Shown here one piece after another: positions 23,267 to 32,299 of a DNA stretch of 42,148 nt. The DNA is from an uncultured Gemmiger sp. (GTDB lineage Bacteria > Bacillota > Clostridia > Oscillospirales > Ruminococcaceae): NCBI GenBank assembly GCA_944388165.1, contig CALXHS010000015.1, positions 1 through 42,148 of the forward strand, given 5' to 3'. The notes below the pieces were generated by a model. It was given only the letters and a program-made list of their open reading frames with translations, had not been told where the DNA came from and ran no database searches. How positions within the stretch are numbered: the stretch's first letter is position 1; each line of letters starts with the position of its first letter. The translations under genes and the position numbers were made by a program.

Positions 23267-24862
23267 ATGCGTACTTACACAGGGACCACCGCATCCGGCG
23301 GGCTGACCATCGGCCCGGTGGTGCGCATCGACCGCGGCCTCATCGGGCTGCACCGCATCGTCAGCGACCCCTACCACGAGCGGGCTTTGTACGATGCCGC
23401 CATCGTGCTGGCCAAGGATGAACTGACCCTGCTGCGCAAGCGGGCCCAGGACCCCAAGGACGCCGATATCCTTCTGTTCCAGATGGCGCTGCTGGAGGAT
23501 GAATCCTTCACCAACGAAATCGGGGACTATATTGCCGCCGGGGCAGGCAGTGCCGCCGCCGTGGAACGGGCGGAACGCATCTTTGCCGGACGCATCAGCA
23601 ACATTGACGACGACTATATCCGGGAGCGCAGCGTGGACGTGTGCGACGCCTGCCGCCGGGTGGTGGATATCCTGGACGGCCGTTCCCGCCGCCCTCTGCA
23701 GCTGGAAAAGCCCAGCATCCTGGCGGCGGACCTGTTCTATCCCAGCGACCTGTTCAGCCTGGACCGCAGCATGATCCTGGGCCTTGTCTCCGACCGGGAC
23801 AGCGTCACCAGCCATGCGGCCATCATGGCCCGCAGCATGGGCATCCCGGCGCTGTGCCGCATGGGAGAGGGCGTGTCCCAAAATGCCGAGGGCCACACCG
23901 TGGTTCTGGATGCGGAAAAAAGCAGCTTGATCGTGGACCCCACTCCCGAACAGACCGAAGCGGCCCGCCGCCGTATGGCCCGGCTGGAACGCCGCCGCCG
24001 TCAGCCCGACCCGCTGGTCAACAAGCCCAGCCGCACCCGGGACGGCACGGCCTTCGTCATGCTGGGGTCCGCCAACTCCAGCGAACCCAGCGAGATCCGG
24101 GCCGCGCTGGAAAGCGGCGCCAACGGCGGTATCGGCCTGGTGCGTACCGAATCCATGATCCTGAACGACTACGACGAGGAACGCCAGGTGGCGGAATACC
24201 GCAAAATGCTGGAATGTGCCAACGGCTGGCCGGTGGTGGTGCGTTTGTATGATCCCGGCGCCGACGACTGTGCTCCCTGGGTGCAGACAGTGCAGACCCT
24301 GGCTGCCCGTGATTCCCTCTACAAGACCCAGACCCGGGCCCTGCTCCGGGCGGGCAGTTCCGGGGCGCTGCGTGTGGTGGTTCCCATGATCTGCGGCGTG
24401 CAGGGCTGGGATGACTGGCTGAATAACTTTGAAGAATGCAAGAAAGAACTGCGCCGGGAAGGTATCCCCTTTGAGGAGGACCTGCCGGTGGGCTGCATGA
24501 TCGAAGTACCCGCCTCCGCCCTGGAAGCAGGGGAGATCATCGACCACGGGGCACAGTTTTTGTACATAGACCTGGACGATCTGGCCAACTTCATTTATGT
24601 GCAGCCCCAGAACGAGCGGGAAGAACGCCGCAAGACCGACACACCGGTGGTCAAGCGTCTGGTACGGGATGTGCTGGACGCCGCCGCGGCCCGCCGCACC
24701 GATGTGACCCTGTGCGGTATTCCCCTGAACCAGCTGGACGCCATGCCGGCGTACATGTGCCTGGGCGCCCGGGGCTTCTGTGTGGAAAACGCCTGCCTGA
24801 CCGAACTCAAGGCCACCCTGATGAAGTTGGACCTGTCCCGGCAGCGTGAACAGGAAGCCTGA
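23267..24862 (+). CDS. PTS enzyme I-like protein (divergent)
   Basis: A 531-residue relative of phosphoenolpyruvate-protein phosphotransferase, shorter than ordinary enzyme I (about 570). The phospho-His region DSVTSHAAIMARSMGIP has His183, matching the usual position near 189, and the PEP-domain motif GIGLVRTESMILN is clear. Other catalytic blocks deviate: RTLDIGGDK is VRLYDPGADD and the TNDL stretch is LDDL; a Cys is kept in TLCGIPLNQ. It may be a genuine but divergent enzyme I or a specialised paralog. ATG 23267 follows AAGGAG. No HPr gene is nearby. Confidence 0.85.
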   Translation: MRTYTGTTASGGLTIGPVVRIDRGLIGLHRIVSDPYHERALYDAAIVLAKDELTLLRKRAQDPKDADILLFQMALLEDESFTNEIGDYIAAGAGSAAAVERAERIFAGRISNIDDDYIRERSVDVCDACRRVVDILDGRSRRPLQLEKPSILAADLFYPSDLFSLDRSMILGLVSDRDSVTSHAAIMARSMGIPALCRMGEGVSQNAEGHTVVLDAEKSSLIVDPTPEQTEAARRRMARLERRRRQPDPLVNKPSRTRDGTAFVMLGSANSSEPSEIRAALESGANGGIGLVRTESMILNDYDEERQVAEYRKMLECANGWPVVVRLYDPGADDCAPWVQTVQTLAARDSLYKTQTRALLRAGSSGALRVVVPMICGVQGWDDWLNNFEECKKELRREGIPFEEDLPVGCMIEVPASALEAGEIIDHGAQFLYIDLDDLANFIYVQPQNEREERRKTDTPVVKRLVRDVLDAAAARRTDVTLCGIPLNQLDAMPAYMCLGARGFCVENACLTELKATLMKLDLSRQREQEA

Positions 24863-24913
24863 AAACAGCAGAAAATCCATGCCTGCCGCATATACTGACC
24901 GGGGGCATGCAAA

Positions 24914-24949
24914 ACGGGGGATGCCGTCAGGCATCCCCCGAAGTTTTTT
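24914..24949 (+). terminator. Terminator after the enzyme I-like gene
   Basis: CGGGGGATGCC pairs with GGCATCCCCCG around a GTCA loop, then AAGTTTTTTCC. It separates this gene from the converging rsmE. Confidence 0.87.
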
Positions 24950-24959
24950 CCTGTTCGGT

Positions 24960-25691
24960 TTATTCCAGGTCCCCCGTCAGGGTCATGACGGCGGCCAGGG
25001 CGGCCAGAGGCGCCGTCTCGCACCGCAGGATGCGGGGCCCCAGCCCCACCGTCACCGCACCGGACCGGGCGGCCAGCTCGGCTTCCTCGGGGGCAAACCC
25101 TCCCTCGCTGCCGGTGACCAGGGCGATGCGGGCGGCATCGGGGGCGTCGGCCATGATCTGGCGCAGCGACCGTCCGCCGCCCTCAAAGAAGAAGAGTACC
25201 AGGTCGTACTGGCCAAACTGCCCGCAGACCGAAGCAAAATCCGGCAGGGGCATGGCCACTTCCGGCACCCGGCCCCGTCCGCACTGCTTGGCGGCTTCGG
25301 CGGCGATGCGGTTGTACCGCTCGTTCTTGGCCTCCTCCTTTTTGGGGGCGGCCACACAGTACCGGCTGAAGAAGGGAACCACCTCGGCCACGCCCAGCTC
25401 CACGCCGTGGCGGATGACCTCTTCCAGCTTGCCCTGTTTGGGGTAGGCGGCGTACAAGGTCACCTGTGCCTTGGGTTCGGCGGTGCTGGGATACCCCTCA
25501 CTCACCGAAAAAATCACCCGGTCCCCCTCGATGCTCTCGATACGGCCGGTGTATTCCAGGGCGTCCGGGCCGCACAGCACCACTTCGTCGCCGATACCCG
25601 CCCGCATCACATGCACCAGATGGTGGGCGTCGGTGCCCTGCAGCACCGCTTGCCCGCCGGAAACTTCCCGGGTAAAATAGCGGTGGGGCAT
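24960..25691 (-). CDS. rsmE: 16S rRNA m3U1498 methyltransferase
   Basis: Methylates N3 of U1498 in 16S rRNA. The 243 residues show the N-terminal PUA-like domain (MPHRYF...GGQAVLQGTDAHHLVHVMRAG) and a C-terminal SPOUT knot with LVTGSEGGFAPEEAELA and LGPRILRCETAPLAAL, the expected SAM-binding motifs. The start lies 3 bases after the prmA stop, the common prmA-rsmE arrangement in Firmicutes. Confidence 0.95.
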   Translation of the reverse strand: MPHRYFTREVSGGQAVLQGTDAHHLVHVMRAGIGDEVVLCGPDALEYTGRIESIEGDRVIFSVSEGYPSTAEPKAQVTLYAAYPKQGKLEEVIRHGVELGVAEVVPFFSRYCVAAPKKEEAKNERYNRIAAEAAKQCGRGRVPEVAMPLPDFASVCGQFGQYDLVLFFFEGGGRSLRQIMADAPDAARIALVTGSEGGFAPEEAELAARSGAVTVGLGPRILRCETAPLAALAAVMTLTGDLE

Positions 25692-25694
25692 TTT

Positions 25695-26612
25695 TTAGCC
25701 CTCCTTGCGGCAGACGATGCAGACCCAGCCGCGCTTTTCGTGTACCTCGATGGGGTCCAGCCCGGCGGCGCGCAGGCCTTCCAGCACCTCGTCCTTGCGG
25801 GTGTCGATGATACCGGAAGCGATGAACACCGCGTCCGGGGCCATCAGGGCGGGCACATGGGGCGCCAGGGAGAGGATGGCCGCCGCCACGATGTTGGCGG
25901 TGATGATGTTGTACACGCCGGTGGCCTTGTCCGAAAGGTCGCCCACCAGCACCTTCAGGCGGTCCTGCACCCCGTTGCGTTCGGCGTTTTCCCCGGCGGT
26001 GCGCACGCACATGGGGTCGATGTCCACGCCTTCCGCTTCAGCGGCGCCCAGCTTCAGGGCTGCAATGGCCAGAATGCCCGACCCGGTGCCGATGTCCAGC
26101 ATCCGTTCGCCGCCCTTGACCCGCTCATCCAGCACTTCCAGGCACAGGGAAGTGGTCTCGTGGGTGCCGGTGCCGAAGGCCATGCCCGGGTCCATAGTGA
26201 TGACGGTGCGGTCGGTCTGGTATTCCTCCCAGCCGGGTACAATGGCCAGGCGTTTGCCGATGTCCATGGCATGGTAGTATTTTTTCCAGGCGTTCTGCCA
26301 ATCCTCCTGTTCCACACCGGCGGTGGACAGGGTATACTCAATGCCGGAAGACTCCAGCCGTTCCCGGAACAGGGGCAGAACCTCGGCCAGGTTTTCGTCC
26401 GGGGCCAGGTACATGTGTACCTTCACGATATCCCGGGGCTGGTCCAGCAGATCCTGTTCGATCAGGTCCACATGGGCGATCTCCCAGGCCTGCTGTTCCA
26501 GGTCGCTGTAATCTTCAATGTAAATGCCGCCGTTGGCCACCATAGTGGCGATGGCTTCCGCCGTGTCGGCGTACTTCTGGGGCACGGTGATGGTAATATC
26601 GGTCCATTCCAT
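25695..26612 (-). CDS. prmA: Ribosomal protein L11 methyltransferase
   Basis: Methylates lysines of ribosomal protein L11. The 305-residue protein starts MEWTDITITV; the ATG at 26612 follows AGGAGG at 11 bases and an upstream promoter, so much longer open-frame starts are rejected. The N-terminal L11-recognition domain (about 1-100) is followed by the methyltransferase domain with PGMAFGTGTHETT, DIGTGSGILAIAALKLG and an Asp-containing ANIVAAAI (NxxxA-type) block. It forms an operon with rsmE and is divergent from a GNAT gene. Confidence 0.94.
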   Translation of the reverse strand: MEWTDITITVPQKYADTAEAIATMVANGGIYIEDYSDLEQQAWEIAHVDLIEQDLLDQPRDIVKVHMYLAPDENLAEVLPLFRERLESSGIEYTLSTAGVEQEDWQNAWKKYYHAMDIGKRLAIVPGWEEYQTDRTVITMDPGMAFGTGTHETTSLCLEVLDERVKGGERMLDIGTGSGILAIAALKLGAAEAEGVDIDPMCVRTAGENAERNGVQDRLKVLVGDLSDKATGVYNIITANIVAAAILSLAPHVPALMAPDAVFIASGIIDTRKDEVLEGLRAAGLDPIEVHEKRGWVCIVCRKEG

Positions 26613-26646
26613 AAATTCAGGAACCTCCTGCTGCAAATTTAGTTGT

Positions 26647-26675
26647 ATTATACCGCATCCCACGCGGCTTGGAAA
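26647..26675 (-). promoter_or_regulatory. Promoter of prmA-rsmE
   Basis: On the minus strand TTTCCA (26675-26670) and a perfect TATAAT (26652-26647) are 17 bases apart. It overlaps the ribosome binding site of the divergent GNAT gene. Confidence 0.65.
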
Positions 26676-26687
26676 GGGGCGCTTTGC

Positions 26688-27266
26688 ATGAACCTGCGGA
26701 TTCTGCCGCTGAACGCGGCGCAGACAAAGGATGTGTATGACCGTTGGATGAAAACGGATTTCCCGCCGGAGGAACTCAAACCCTACGACGGCATGGCAAA
26801 GATGATGGCCAAAGGCTGGTATGAACCCCTGGCCCTGGTGGATGAGGAGACCGGGGAAATGCGGGCCTATGCCTTCCAGACGGTGGTGCCCGGCTGCCGC
26901 TGCGCCTTGCTGGACTACTTCGCCGTTCTGCCCGCTTTGCGGGGCAAGGGGGCGGGCACTGCCGCCCTGGGGGCGCTGGCGGCCCATTATGCCGGGCGGA
27001 TGGATGCCCTTATCATTGAGTGCGAGCACCCCGCCGAAGCCCCCGACCCGGCAGTGGCCCGGCGGCGCATCGGCTTCTATCTGCGGGCAGGGGCCCGCAC
27101 CACCGCCATCGAAAGCCGGTTGTTCGGGGTGCGGTATATGGTGCTGGCTCTGTCCTGCGGCGGGGCTGTGTCCGATGCGGCGGTGAGCGCCGACCTGCGC
27201 CGCATCTACGGCCAGACGGTGCCGGAACCCTATTACCGGGGCAATGTAATATTTTACGGCGGCTGA
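26688..27266 (+). CDS. GNAT family N-acetyltransferase
   Basis: A 192-residue protein. The acetyl-CoA binding motif is LPALRGKGAGTAALGAL (about residues 80-96), which matches the R-x-x-G-x-G/A pyrophosphate loop, and later FYLRAGARTT resembles the C-terminal motif B. The substrate is unknown. The ATG at 26688 is 8 bases after GGAAAGGGG. It is divergent from prmA and lies immediately upstream of the spoVA operon, with only 46 bases between. Confidence 0.88.
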   Translation: MNLRILPLNAAQTKDVYDRWMKTDFPPEELKPYDGMAKMMAKGWYEPLALVDEETGEMRAYAFQTVVPGCRCALLDYFAVLPALRGKGAGTAALGALAAHYAGRMDALIIECEHPAEAPDPAVARRRIGFYLRAGARTTAIESRLFGVRYMVLALSCGGAVSDAAVSADLRRIYGQTVPEPYYRGNVIFYGG

Positions 27267-27276
27267 GGGCATACTG
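27246..27276 (+). promoter_or_regulatory. Candidate sigma-G promoter of spoVACDE
   Basis: GTAATA at 27246-27251 and CATACTG at 27270-27276 are 18 bases apart, near the sigma-G consensus (TGAATA, 17-18, CATACTA; the -10 matches 6 of 7, the -35 4 of 6). It overlaps the end of the GNAT gene. SpoVA operons are known sigma-G targets. This is pattern matching by eye. Confidence 0.4.
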
Positions 27277-27312
27277 GGAACATCCACCATCTTATTAAAA
27301 GGAAGTGTTCCC

Positions 27313-27756
27313 GTGAAACTGGACCCCAAAAGCTATGCCAAGATGGTCCGCAGGGCCTCGCCCCCGTCACCCGTGGGCAAGGATTGTCTGTGGGCCTTTT
27401 TTGTGGGGGGCGGTATCTGCCTGGCGGGGGAGGTGCTGCGCCAGACTTACCTTACCTGGTATGATGCCGAGATGGCCGGTACCCTCACCAGCATCACTCT
27501 GATTTTTGCTTCCGCCGTGGCTACCCTGCTGGGGTGGTACCAGAAACTGGCCGCCCATGCCGGGGCTGGTACTCTGGTGCCCATCACCGGCTTTGCCAAC
27601 TCGGTGGTCAGCCCGGCCATTGAGTTCAAGACCGAAGGCTGGGTCACCGGCGTCGGTGCCCACATCTTCGGCATTGCAGGGCCGGTCATCGCCTACGGCA
27701 CCCTGGCCAGCTGGGTGTGGGGCGCTCTCTACTGGGCCATGAGCAAAGGGGGGTGA
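27313..27756 (+). CDS. spoVAC: Stage V sporulation protein AC
   Basis: A 147-residue membrane protein of the SpoVA channel, which moves calcium dipicolinate into the forespore and out on germination. MKLDPKSYAKMV and WAFFVGGGICLAGE start are typical, as is the GFANSVVSPAIEFKTEGW block. About four hydrophobic helices are seen. It starts with GTG, 7 bases after GGAAG; the 15 bases before the start are identical to those before cls. It opens the clostridial-style spoVAC-spoVAD-spoVAE operon; spoVAA, AB and AF are absent. Confidence 0.94.
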   Translation: MKLDPKSYAKMVRRASPPSPVGKDCLWAFFVGGGICLAGEVLRQTYLTWYDAEMAGTLTSITLIFASAVATLLGWYQKLAAHAGAGTLVPITGFANSVVSPAIEFKTEGWVTGVGAHIFGIAGPVIAYGTLASWVWGALYWAMSKGG

Positions 27757-27761
27757 GAACT

Positions 27762-28796
27762 ATGTCCATCCGCCGGAAAGATACCCTGGTATTTGAAAAG
27801 CCCCCGGTCATAGCTGCCTGGGCAGCGGTGGGAGGCAAACGGGAAGGGGAGGGGCCTCTCGCTTCCGGGTTTGACCTGCTGGTGGAGGATTCCGCCTTCC
27901 GGGCCGAGAACTGCCCCGGCTGGGAAAACGCCGAGACCCTTCTGCAGACAAAATGCGCCGGGCTCTGCCTGCGCAAGGCGGGGATTTCCGCCGACCAGGT
28001 CACCCTGGCTTTTGCGGGGGACCTGCAGGCCCAGTGCACCGCCAGCGCCTACGCCATGCGGGGACTGGGGATTCCCTTTGCCGGGCTGTACGGCGCCTGC
28101 AGCACCATGGCCGAGGGACTGTGCCTGGGGGCCGCCTTTGCAGGGGCTGGGTACAGTGAAAGAACGCTGGTGATGACCAGCAGCCACTTCTGCGCAGCCG
28201 AACGGCAGTTCCGCACCCCGCTGGTCTACGGCGGCAAGCGTACCCCCACGGCCCAGTGGACCGCCACCGCCGCCGGGGCCTGCCTGCTGCGCCCGGCGGG
28301 AGCGGCGGGGGTGCCGGTGCTCTCGGTGACCTTCGGCCGGGTGCAGGACTATGGGATACGGGATATCAACAATATGGGCGCTGCCATGATGCCCGCGGCG
28401 GCTTCCACCCTGCTGGCCTATTTTCACACCTTTGACGCCGTACCCGGGGATTTCGACGCTGTCATCACCGGCGACCTGGGGGTGGTGGGCAGTGAACTGC
28501 TGCGGGCCCAGATGGCCCGGGAAGGCTACGACCTGTTCAATCACCTGGACTGCGGCTGCCTGCTCTATGACCGGAACCGGCAGGACGTGCAGGCCGGGGG
28601 CAGCGGTCCGGGGTGCAGCGCCTCGGTGCTCTGTTCCTGGATCTTACCCCAGCTGCGGCGGGGGGAGTGGAAGCGGGTGCTGTTCCTGGCCACCGGGGCG
28701 CTGATGAGCCAGACCACCTTTCTGCAGGGAGAAAGCATCCCCGGCATCGCCCATGCGGTGGAACTGGGGACACCGAAAGGGGAGAAGAACGGATGA
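27762..28796 (+). CDS. spoVAD: Stage V sporulation protein AD
   Basis: A 344-residue thiolase-fold protein that binds dipicolinic acid at the inner face of the SpoVA channel. Family blocks include LAGDLQAQ-like FAGDLQAQC, GLYGACSTMAEGL, MTSSHFCAAERQFR, VITGDLGVVGSELL and the late GALMSQTTFLQGESIPGIAHAV. Length is normal. The ATG at 27762 is six bases after the spoVAC stop. Its end overlaps spoVAE (ATGA), so the three channel proteins are translationally coupled. Confidence 0.95.
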   Translation: MSIRRKDTLVFEKPPVIAAWAAVGGKREGEGPLASGFDLLVEDSAFRAENCPGWENAETLLQTKCAGLCLRKAGISADQVTLAFAGDLQAQCTASAYAMRGLGIPFAGLYGACSTMAEGLCLGAAFAGAGYSERTLVMTSSHFCAAERQFRTPLVYGGKRTPTAQWTATAAGACLLRPAGAAGVPVLSVTFGRVQDYGIRDINNMGAAMMPAAASTLLAYFHTFDAVPGDFDAVITGDLGVVGSELLRAQMAREGYDLFNHLDCGCLLYDRNRQDVQAGGSGPGCSASVLCSWILPQLRRGEWKRVLFLATGALMSQTTFLQGESIPGIAHAVELGTPKGEKNG

Positions 28797-29149
28797 ATTA
28801 TCTGTGGGCGTTCCTGGTGGGCGGCGGCATCTGTGTTGTGGGGCAGCTGCTCATTGACTATACCTCCCTGAGCCCGGCCCGCATCCTCACCGGCTATGTG
28901 GTGGCGGGGGTGGTGCTCAGCGCGGCGGGGCTGTATGCCCCGCTGGCGGACCTGGCGGGGGCGGGGGCCAGCGTGCCCCTGCTGGGGTTCGGGCATCTGC
29001 TGGCCCAGGGCGTTTGCCGGGCGGTGGACGAGACCGGCCTGCCGGGGATTTTCACCGGGGGGCTGTGCGCCGCTGCAGGGGGCATTGCGGCCAGCCTGGT
29101 CTTTGCCCTGCTGGCGGCGCTGGTGGGCCGCAGCCGGGACCAAAGCTGA
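28793..29149 (+). CDS. spoVAE: Stage V sporulation protein AE
   Basis: A 118-residue membrane protein with about three to four helices, the short SpoVAEb form of the channel. WAFLVGGGICVVGQLLID opens the protein much as in SpoVAC, and LLGFGHLLAQGV is a family stretch. ATG 28793 overlaps the spoVAD stop and follows GGGGAGAAG. It is the last gene; a hairpin follows 20 bases on. Confidence 0.94.
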   Translation: MNYLWAFLVGGGICVVGQLLIDYTSLSPARILTGYVVAGVVLSAAGLYAPLADLAGAGASVPLLGFGHLLAQGVCRAVDETGLPGIFTGGLCAAAGGIAASLVFALLAALVGRSRDQS

Positions 29150-29167
29150 CAAAATACCATATAAACG

Positions 29168-29206
29168 AAAATTCCCGCCTCAGGGGAAAGCCCTGGGGCG
29201 GGAATT
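29168..29206. terminator. Bidirectional terminator between spoVAE and rpsT
   Basis: AATTCCCGCC and GGCGGGAATT form a perfect outer stem, with CAGGG/CCCTG inside. The minus strand runs into TTTTCG, which suits rpsT; the plus strand into GTTCTT. Confidence 0.82.
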
Positions 29207-29220
29207 GTTCTTGCGGGAAA

Positions 29221-29490
29221 TTACTGCGCAGCGTTGGCCTTGTTGTTGCGCTTGGCCATGCGGCTGACCTTGCGGGAAGCAGTGTTCTTATGGATGACAC
29301 CCTTGCTCTTGGCAGAGTCAATCGCGGCGACAGCCGCGCGGATGGCGGCGTCCTTGTCAGCAGCATTGCTGTCGATGGCAGCGTCTGCCTTCTTGATCAC
29401 TGTCTTCAGGCTGGTCTTGATGGCCTTGTTGTGCGCGGCTTCTTTCTTAGCCTGCACGACCCGGTCCTTCTGGGATTTAATGTTAGGCAT
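29221..29490 (-). CDS. rpsT: 30S ribosomal protein S20
   Basis: An 89-residue basic ribosomal protein that binds 16S rRNA. MPNIKSQKDRV at the start, the ATSLKTVIKKA-like TSLKTVIKK stretch, and GVIHKNTASRKVSRMAKR near the end are diagnostic. ATG at 29490 has AGGAGGT about 8 bases upstream, which rejects the 12-residue-longer in-frame start. It is a single-gene transcript. Confidence 0.97.
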   Translation of the reverse strand: MPNIKSQKDRVVQAKKEAAHNKAIKTSLKTVIKKADAAIDSNAADKDAAIRAAVAAIDSAKSKGVIHKNTASRKVSRMAKRNNKANAAQ

Positions 29491-29632
29491 TCGTTCCACC
29501 TCCTTGGTTGACCCATAACAGTACAAATTATACTAGCATACTTTTGGGGCGGTTGCAAGACCTTTTTGAAATTTTTTGCCGCCTTTTTTTCGATTTTCGC
29601 CGCCAGGCGGGCGGTTTTCTTCTCCTTGGGGG

Positions 29633-29661
29633 GCAAATTCCGGCCTCCCGCCGCATATACT
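29633..29661 (+). promoter_or_regulatory. Candidate sigma-E promoter of spoIIP
   Basis: GCAAATT at 29633-29639 and CATATACT at 29654-29661 with a 14-base spacer agree with the sigma-E consensus KMATATT-N14/15-CATACAHT at 6 of 7 and 7 of 8 positions. spoIIP is sigma-E dependent in Bacillus subtilis. It lies 26 bases before the start codon. Confidence 0.55.
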
Positions 29662-29687
29662 CAAATTCAGGAGAGGAGGGGATGGTC

Positions 29688-30827
29688 ATGCTGGATCTGC
29701 GCCGTGGGCTGGCCCGGCTGGGTGCCGGGGCGCTGGCGGGGGCCATAGGGCTGATGGGGGTGCTGGCGGCATCCCGCCTGCCGCCGGGGGATTGGGGCCT
29801 GCGGGCCGCGGCCTGGCTGGTGGCACCCAAGGCTGCCGTGTCGGCCTGGCAGGCGGAGAACGCCCCGGCAGAGGACACCGCCCGCACCATGGCGGTTTCC
29901 CCGGCGGCCACCGCCACCCCGGTACCCGCCCCTTCGCCGGAACCCCAGCCCACTCCCGCGGCTGCCGACCCCACACCCTCGCCGGAACCCACAGTCCTTT
30001 CCACCGCGCCGCCGGACCTGGAAAATGCAGGGGAGATACAGTCCCGCTTTTACAGTCAGGGCAGCGGGGACGGTTATGTGGAACTGGCGGCGGGCAGCAT
30101 CAAGAACTCCACCCAGCGCACCGACGCCGAACTGGCCGAAGCCGCGGCGGCGGGGCTGCCCTTTGAAGTGGAGCTGAACGCCGACGAACCCCAGGTGCTG
30201 ATCCTGCACACCCACGCCACCGAGACCTACCAGACATGGGATGAGCTGGTGTACGACCCGGATTTCTCCGCCCGCACCACCGACACCGCCCAGAATATGT
30301 GCGCGGTGGGGGACCGCATGACCGAAATCCTCAATGAAGCGGGCATCAACACCGTTCACGACACCACCCTCCACGATTCCCCCAGCTATACCGAAAGTTA
30401 TGCCCGCAGTGCCCAGACCGCCCGCAGCTGGCTGGAAAAGTACCCCGGCATCAAGGTCATTCTGGACGTTCACCGGGACGCCATCGAGACCACCGACGGG
30501 GTGCGGCTGAAACCATTGTGTGAGATCGAAGGGCAGGATACCGCCCAGGTGATGATCATTGCGGGGTGCGACAACGGCAGCACCGTCAACCTGCCCAACT
30601 GGAAAAAGAACCTGAGCTTTGCCGCCGCCTGGGAAGCGGAGATGGAGACTTTGTACCCCGGTCTGACCCGGCCGGTGCTGTGCGGGTACCGCTTCTATAA
30701 CCAGGACGTGACCACCGGCAGCCTGCTCATCGAGATCGGCGGCCACGCCAACACCCTAACCGAGGCTGTGCGAGCGGGAGAGTATGCCGCCCGGGCCCTG
30801 GCATCCCTGTTTGGAGCCGCTATGTGA
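29688..30827 (+). CDS. spoIIP: Stage II sporulation protein P (engulfment peptidoglycan hydrolase)
   Basis: A 379-residue amidase/endopeptidase which, with SpoIID and SpoIIM, dissolves septal peptidoglycan during engulfment. One N-terminal membrane helix (about 12-30) is followed by a Pro/Thr/Ala-rich linker (about 60-110) and the SpoIIP domain with ILHTHATE (HTH at 174-176) and LDVHRDA (260-264), the metal-ligand motifs. ATG 29688 is set by GAGGAGGGG; the ATG at 29682 is too close to it. The final [16 protein letters not shown] block is conserved. It precedes asnS by 74 bases with a separate promoter. Confidence 0.96.
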   Translation: MLDLRRGLARLGAGALAGAIGLMGVLAASRLPPGDWGLRAAAWLVAPKAAVSAWQAENAPAEDTARTMAVSPAATATPVPAPSPEPQPTPAAADPTPSPEPTVLSTAPPDLENAGEIQSRFYSQGSGDGYVELAAGSIKNSTQRTDAELAEAAAAGLPFEVELNADEPQVLILHTHATETYQTWDELVYDPDFSARTTDTAQNMCAVGDRMTEILNEAGINTVHDTTLHDSPSYTESYARSAQTARSWLEKYPGIKVILDVHRDAIETTDGVRLKPLCEIEGQDTAQVMIIAGCDNGSTVNLPNWKKNLSFAAAWEAEMETLYPGLTRPVLCGYRFYNQDVTTGSLLIEIGGHANTLTEAVRAGEYAARALASLFGAAM

Positions 30828-30836
30828 AAATTTTGC

Positions 30837-30865
30837 TGTACATTCCCGCTCCGATGCGCTATAAT
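30837..30865 (+). promoter_or_regulatory. Promoter of asnS-mutY
   Basis: TGTACA at 30837-30842 and a perfect TATAAT at 30860-30865, 17 bases apart, directly after spoIIP and about 37 bases before asnS. Confidence 0.7.
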
Positions 30866-30901
30866 ACCCGTATCTATACTGATAGAGGAGAGGGAAGTCC
30901 C

Positions 30902-32299
30902 ATGGAATATCTGAAAAACCGGACCGAGTTGTCCAAGCTCTATACCGACACCCCCGCCGACGGAACCATCGTCACTGTCTGCGGCTGGGCCAAAACGGTG
31001 CGTGACTCCAAAAACATCGGGTTCATCTCGCTGACCGACGGCAGCTGCTACAAACCCGTTCAGATCGTGTTCGAGGCTGCCCGCCTGGAAAATTACGCCC
31101 AGATCGCCAAGTGCGGCCTGTACACCAGCTTTGCGGTCACCGGCCGTCTGGTGCTGACCCCCGGCGCCCGCCAGCCCTTTGAGATCAACGCCGACGAGAT
31201 CGAAGTGCTGGGCACCTGCGGCCCCGAATACCCGCTGCAGAAGAAAAAGATGAGCACCGAGTACCTGCGTACCATGACCCATCTGCGCCCCCGCACCAAC
31301 ACCTTCCTGGCGGCCTTCCGCCTGCGCGGTCAGGCAGCTTACGCCCTGCACCACTTCTTCAACGAGAACGGCTTCACCTATGTGAACACCCCCATCTTCA
31401 CCGGTTCCGACTGCGAGGGCGCCGGCGAGATGTTCCAGGTCACCACCATGAACCTCTGCGACATCCCCCGGGATGAGGAGGGCAAGGTGGACTTCACCCA
31501 GGACTTCTTCAAGTGCCCGGTGAACCTGACCGTTTCCGGCCAGCTGGAAGCCGAAGCCCTGGCCATGGCCCTGGGCAAGGTCTACACCTTCGGCCCCACC
31601 TTCCGCGCCGAAAAGAGCTACGACACCCGCCATGCCGCGGAATTCTGGATGATCGAGCCGGAAATGGCCTTCGCCGACCTGAACACCTACATGGATACCG
31701 CCGAAGCCATGACCAAGTACGTCATCCGCTATCTGCTGGACCACTGCGCCGACGAGCTGGCCTTCTTCAACCAGTTCTTTGACAAGGGCCTGCTGGAACG
31801 CCTGAACCTGGTGGCCAACAGCGACTTTGCCCGTGTCAGCTACACCGACGCCATCGAACTGCTCAAGCAGAACGACGCCAACTTCCAGTACAAGGTGTCC
31901 TGGGGCATGGACCTGCAGACCGAGCACGAACGCTACCTCACCGAGCAGGTGTTCAAGAAGCCGGTCTTCGTCACCGATTACCCCAAGGAGATCAAGGCTT
32001 TCTATATGCGCATCAACGACGACGGCAAGACCGTGGCCGCGGCCGATATGCTGGTGCCGGGCATCGGCGAGCTGATCGGCGGTTCCCAGCGTGAGGAACG
32101 TCTGGATGTGCTCACCGCCCGCCTGCATGAGCTGGGCCTGAAGGAATCCGACTACGACTGGTATCTGGACCTGCGCCGTTTCGGCAGCGTCAAGCATGCG
32201 GGCTACGGCCTGGGCTTTGAGCGTCTGCTGATGTATGTCACCGGCATTCCCAACATCCGCGACGTCATCCCCTTCCCCCGCACCTGCGGTGGTTTCTGA
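30902..32299 (+). CDS. asnS: Asparaginyl-tRNA synthetase
   Basis: A 465-residue class IIb synthetase that charges tRNA-Asn. The N-terminal OB-fold anticodon-binding domain (about 15-105, [19 protein letters not shown]) is followed by the catalytic core with motif 1 ([15 protein letters not shown] region), motif 2 ([20 protein letters not shown]) and motif 3 near the end ([15 protein letters not shown]). The ATG at 30902 follows AGGAGAGGGA and the promoter; a start at 30824 would overlap it. Its stop overlaps the mutY start. Confidence 0.97.
   Translation: MEYLKNRTELSKLYTDTPADGTIVTVCGWAKTVRDSKNIGFISLTDGSCYKPVQIVFEAARLENYAQIAKCGLYTSFAVTGRLVLTPGARQPFEINADEIEVLGTCGPEYPLQKKKMSTEYLRTMTHLRPRTNTFLAAFRLRGQAAYALHHFFNENGFTYVNTPIFTGSDCEGAGEMFQVTTMNLCDIPRDEEGKVDFTQDFFKCPVNLTVSGQLEAEALAMALGKVYTFGPTFRAEKSYDTRHAAEFWMIEPEMAFADLNTYMDTAEAMTKYVIRYLLDHCADELAFFNQFFDKGLLERLNLVANSDFARVSYTDAIELLKQNDANFQYKVSWGMDLQTEHERYLTEQVFKKPVFVTDYPKEIKAFYMRINDDGKTVAAADMLVPGIGELIGGSQREERLDVLTARLHELGLKESDYDWYLDLRRFGSVKHAGYGLGFERLLMYVTGIPNIRDVIPFPRTCGGF

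Noticed and set aside
27269-27294. GCATA and CATCTTA as a sigma-G promoter before spoVAC
   Set aside because: The spacer is 14 bases, too short for sigma-G; the pair with 18-base spacing fits better.
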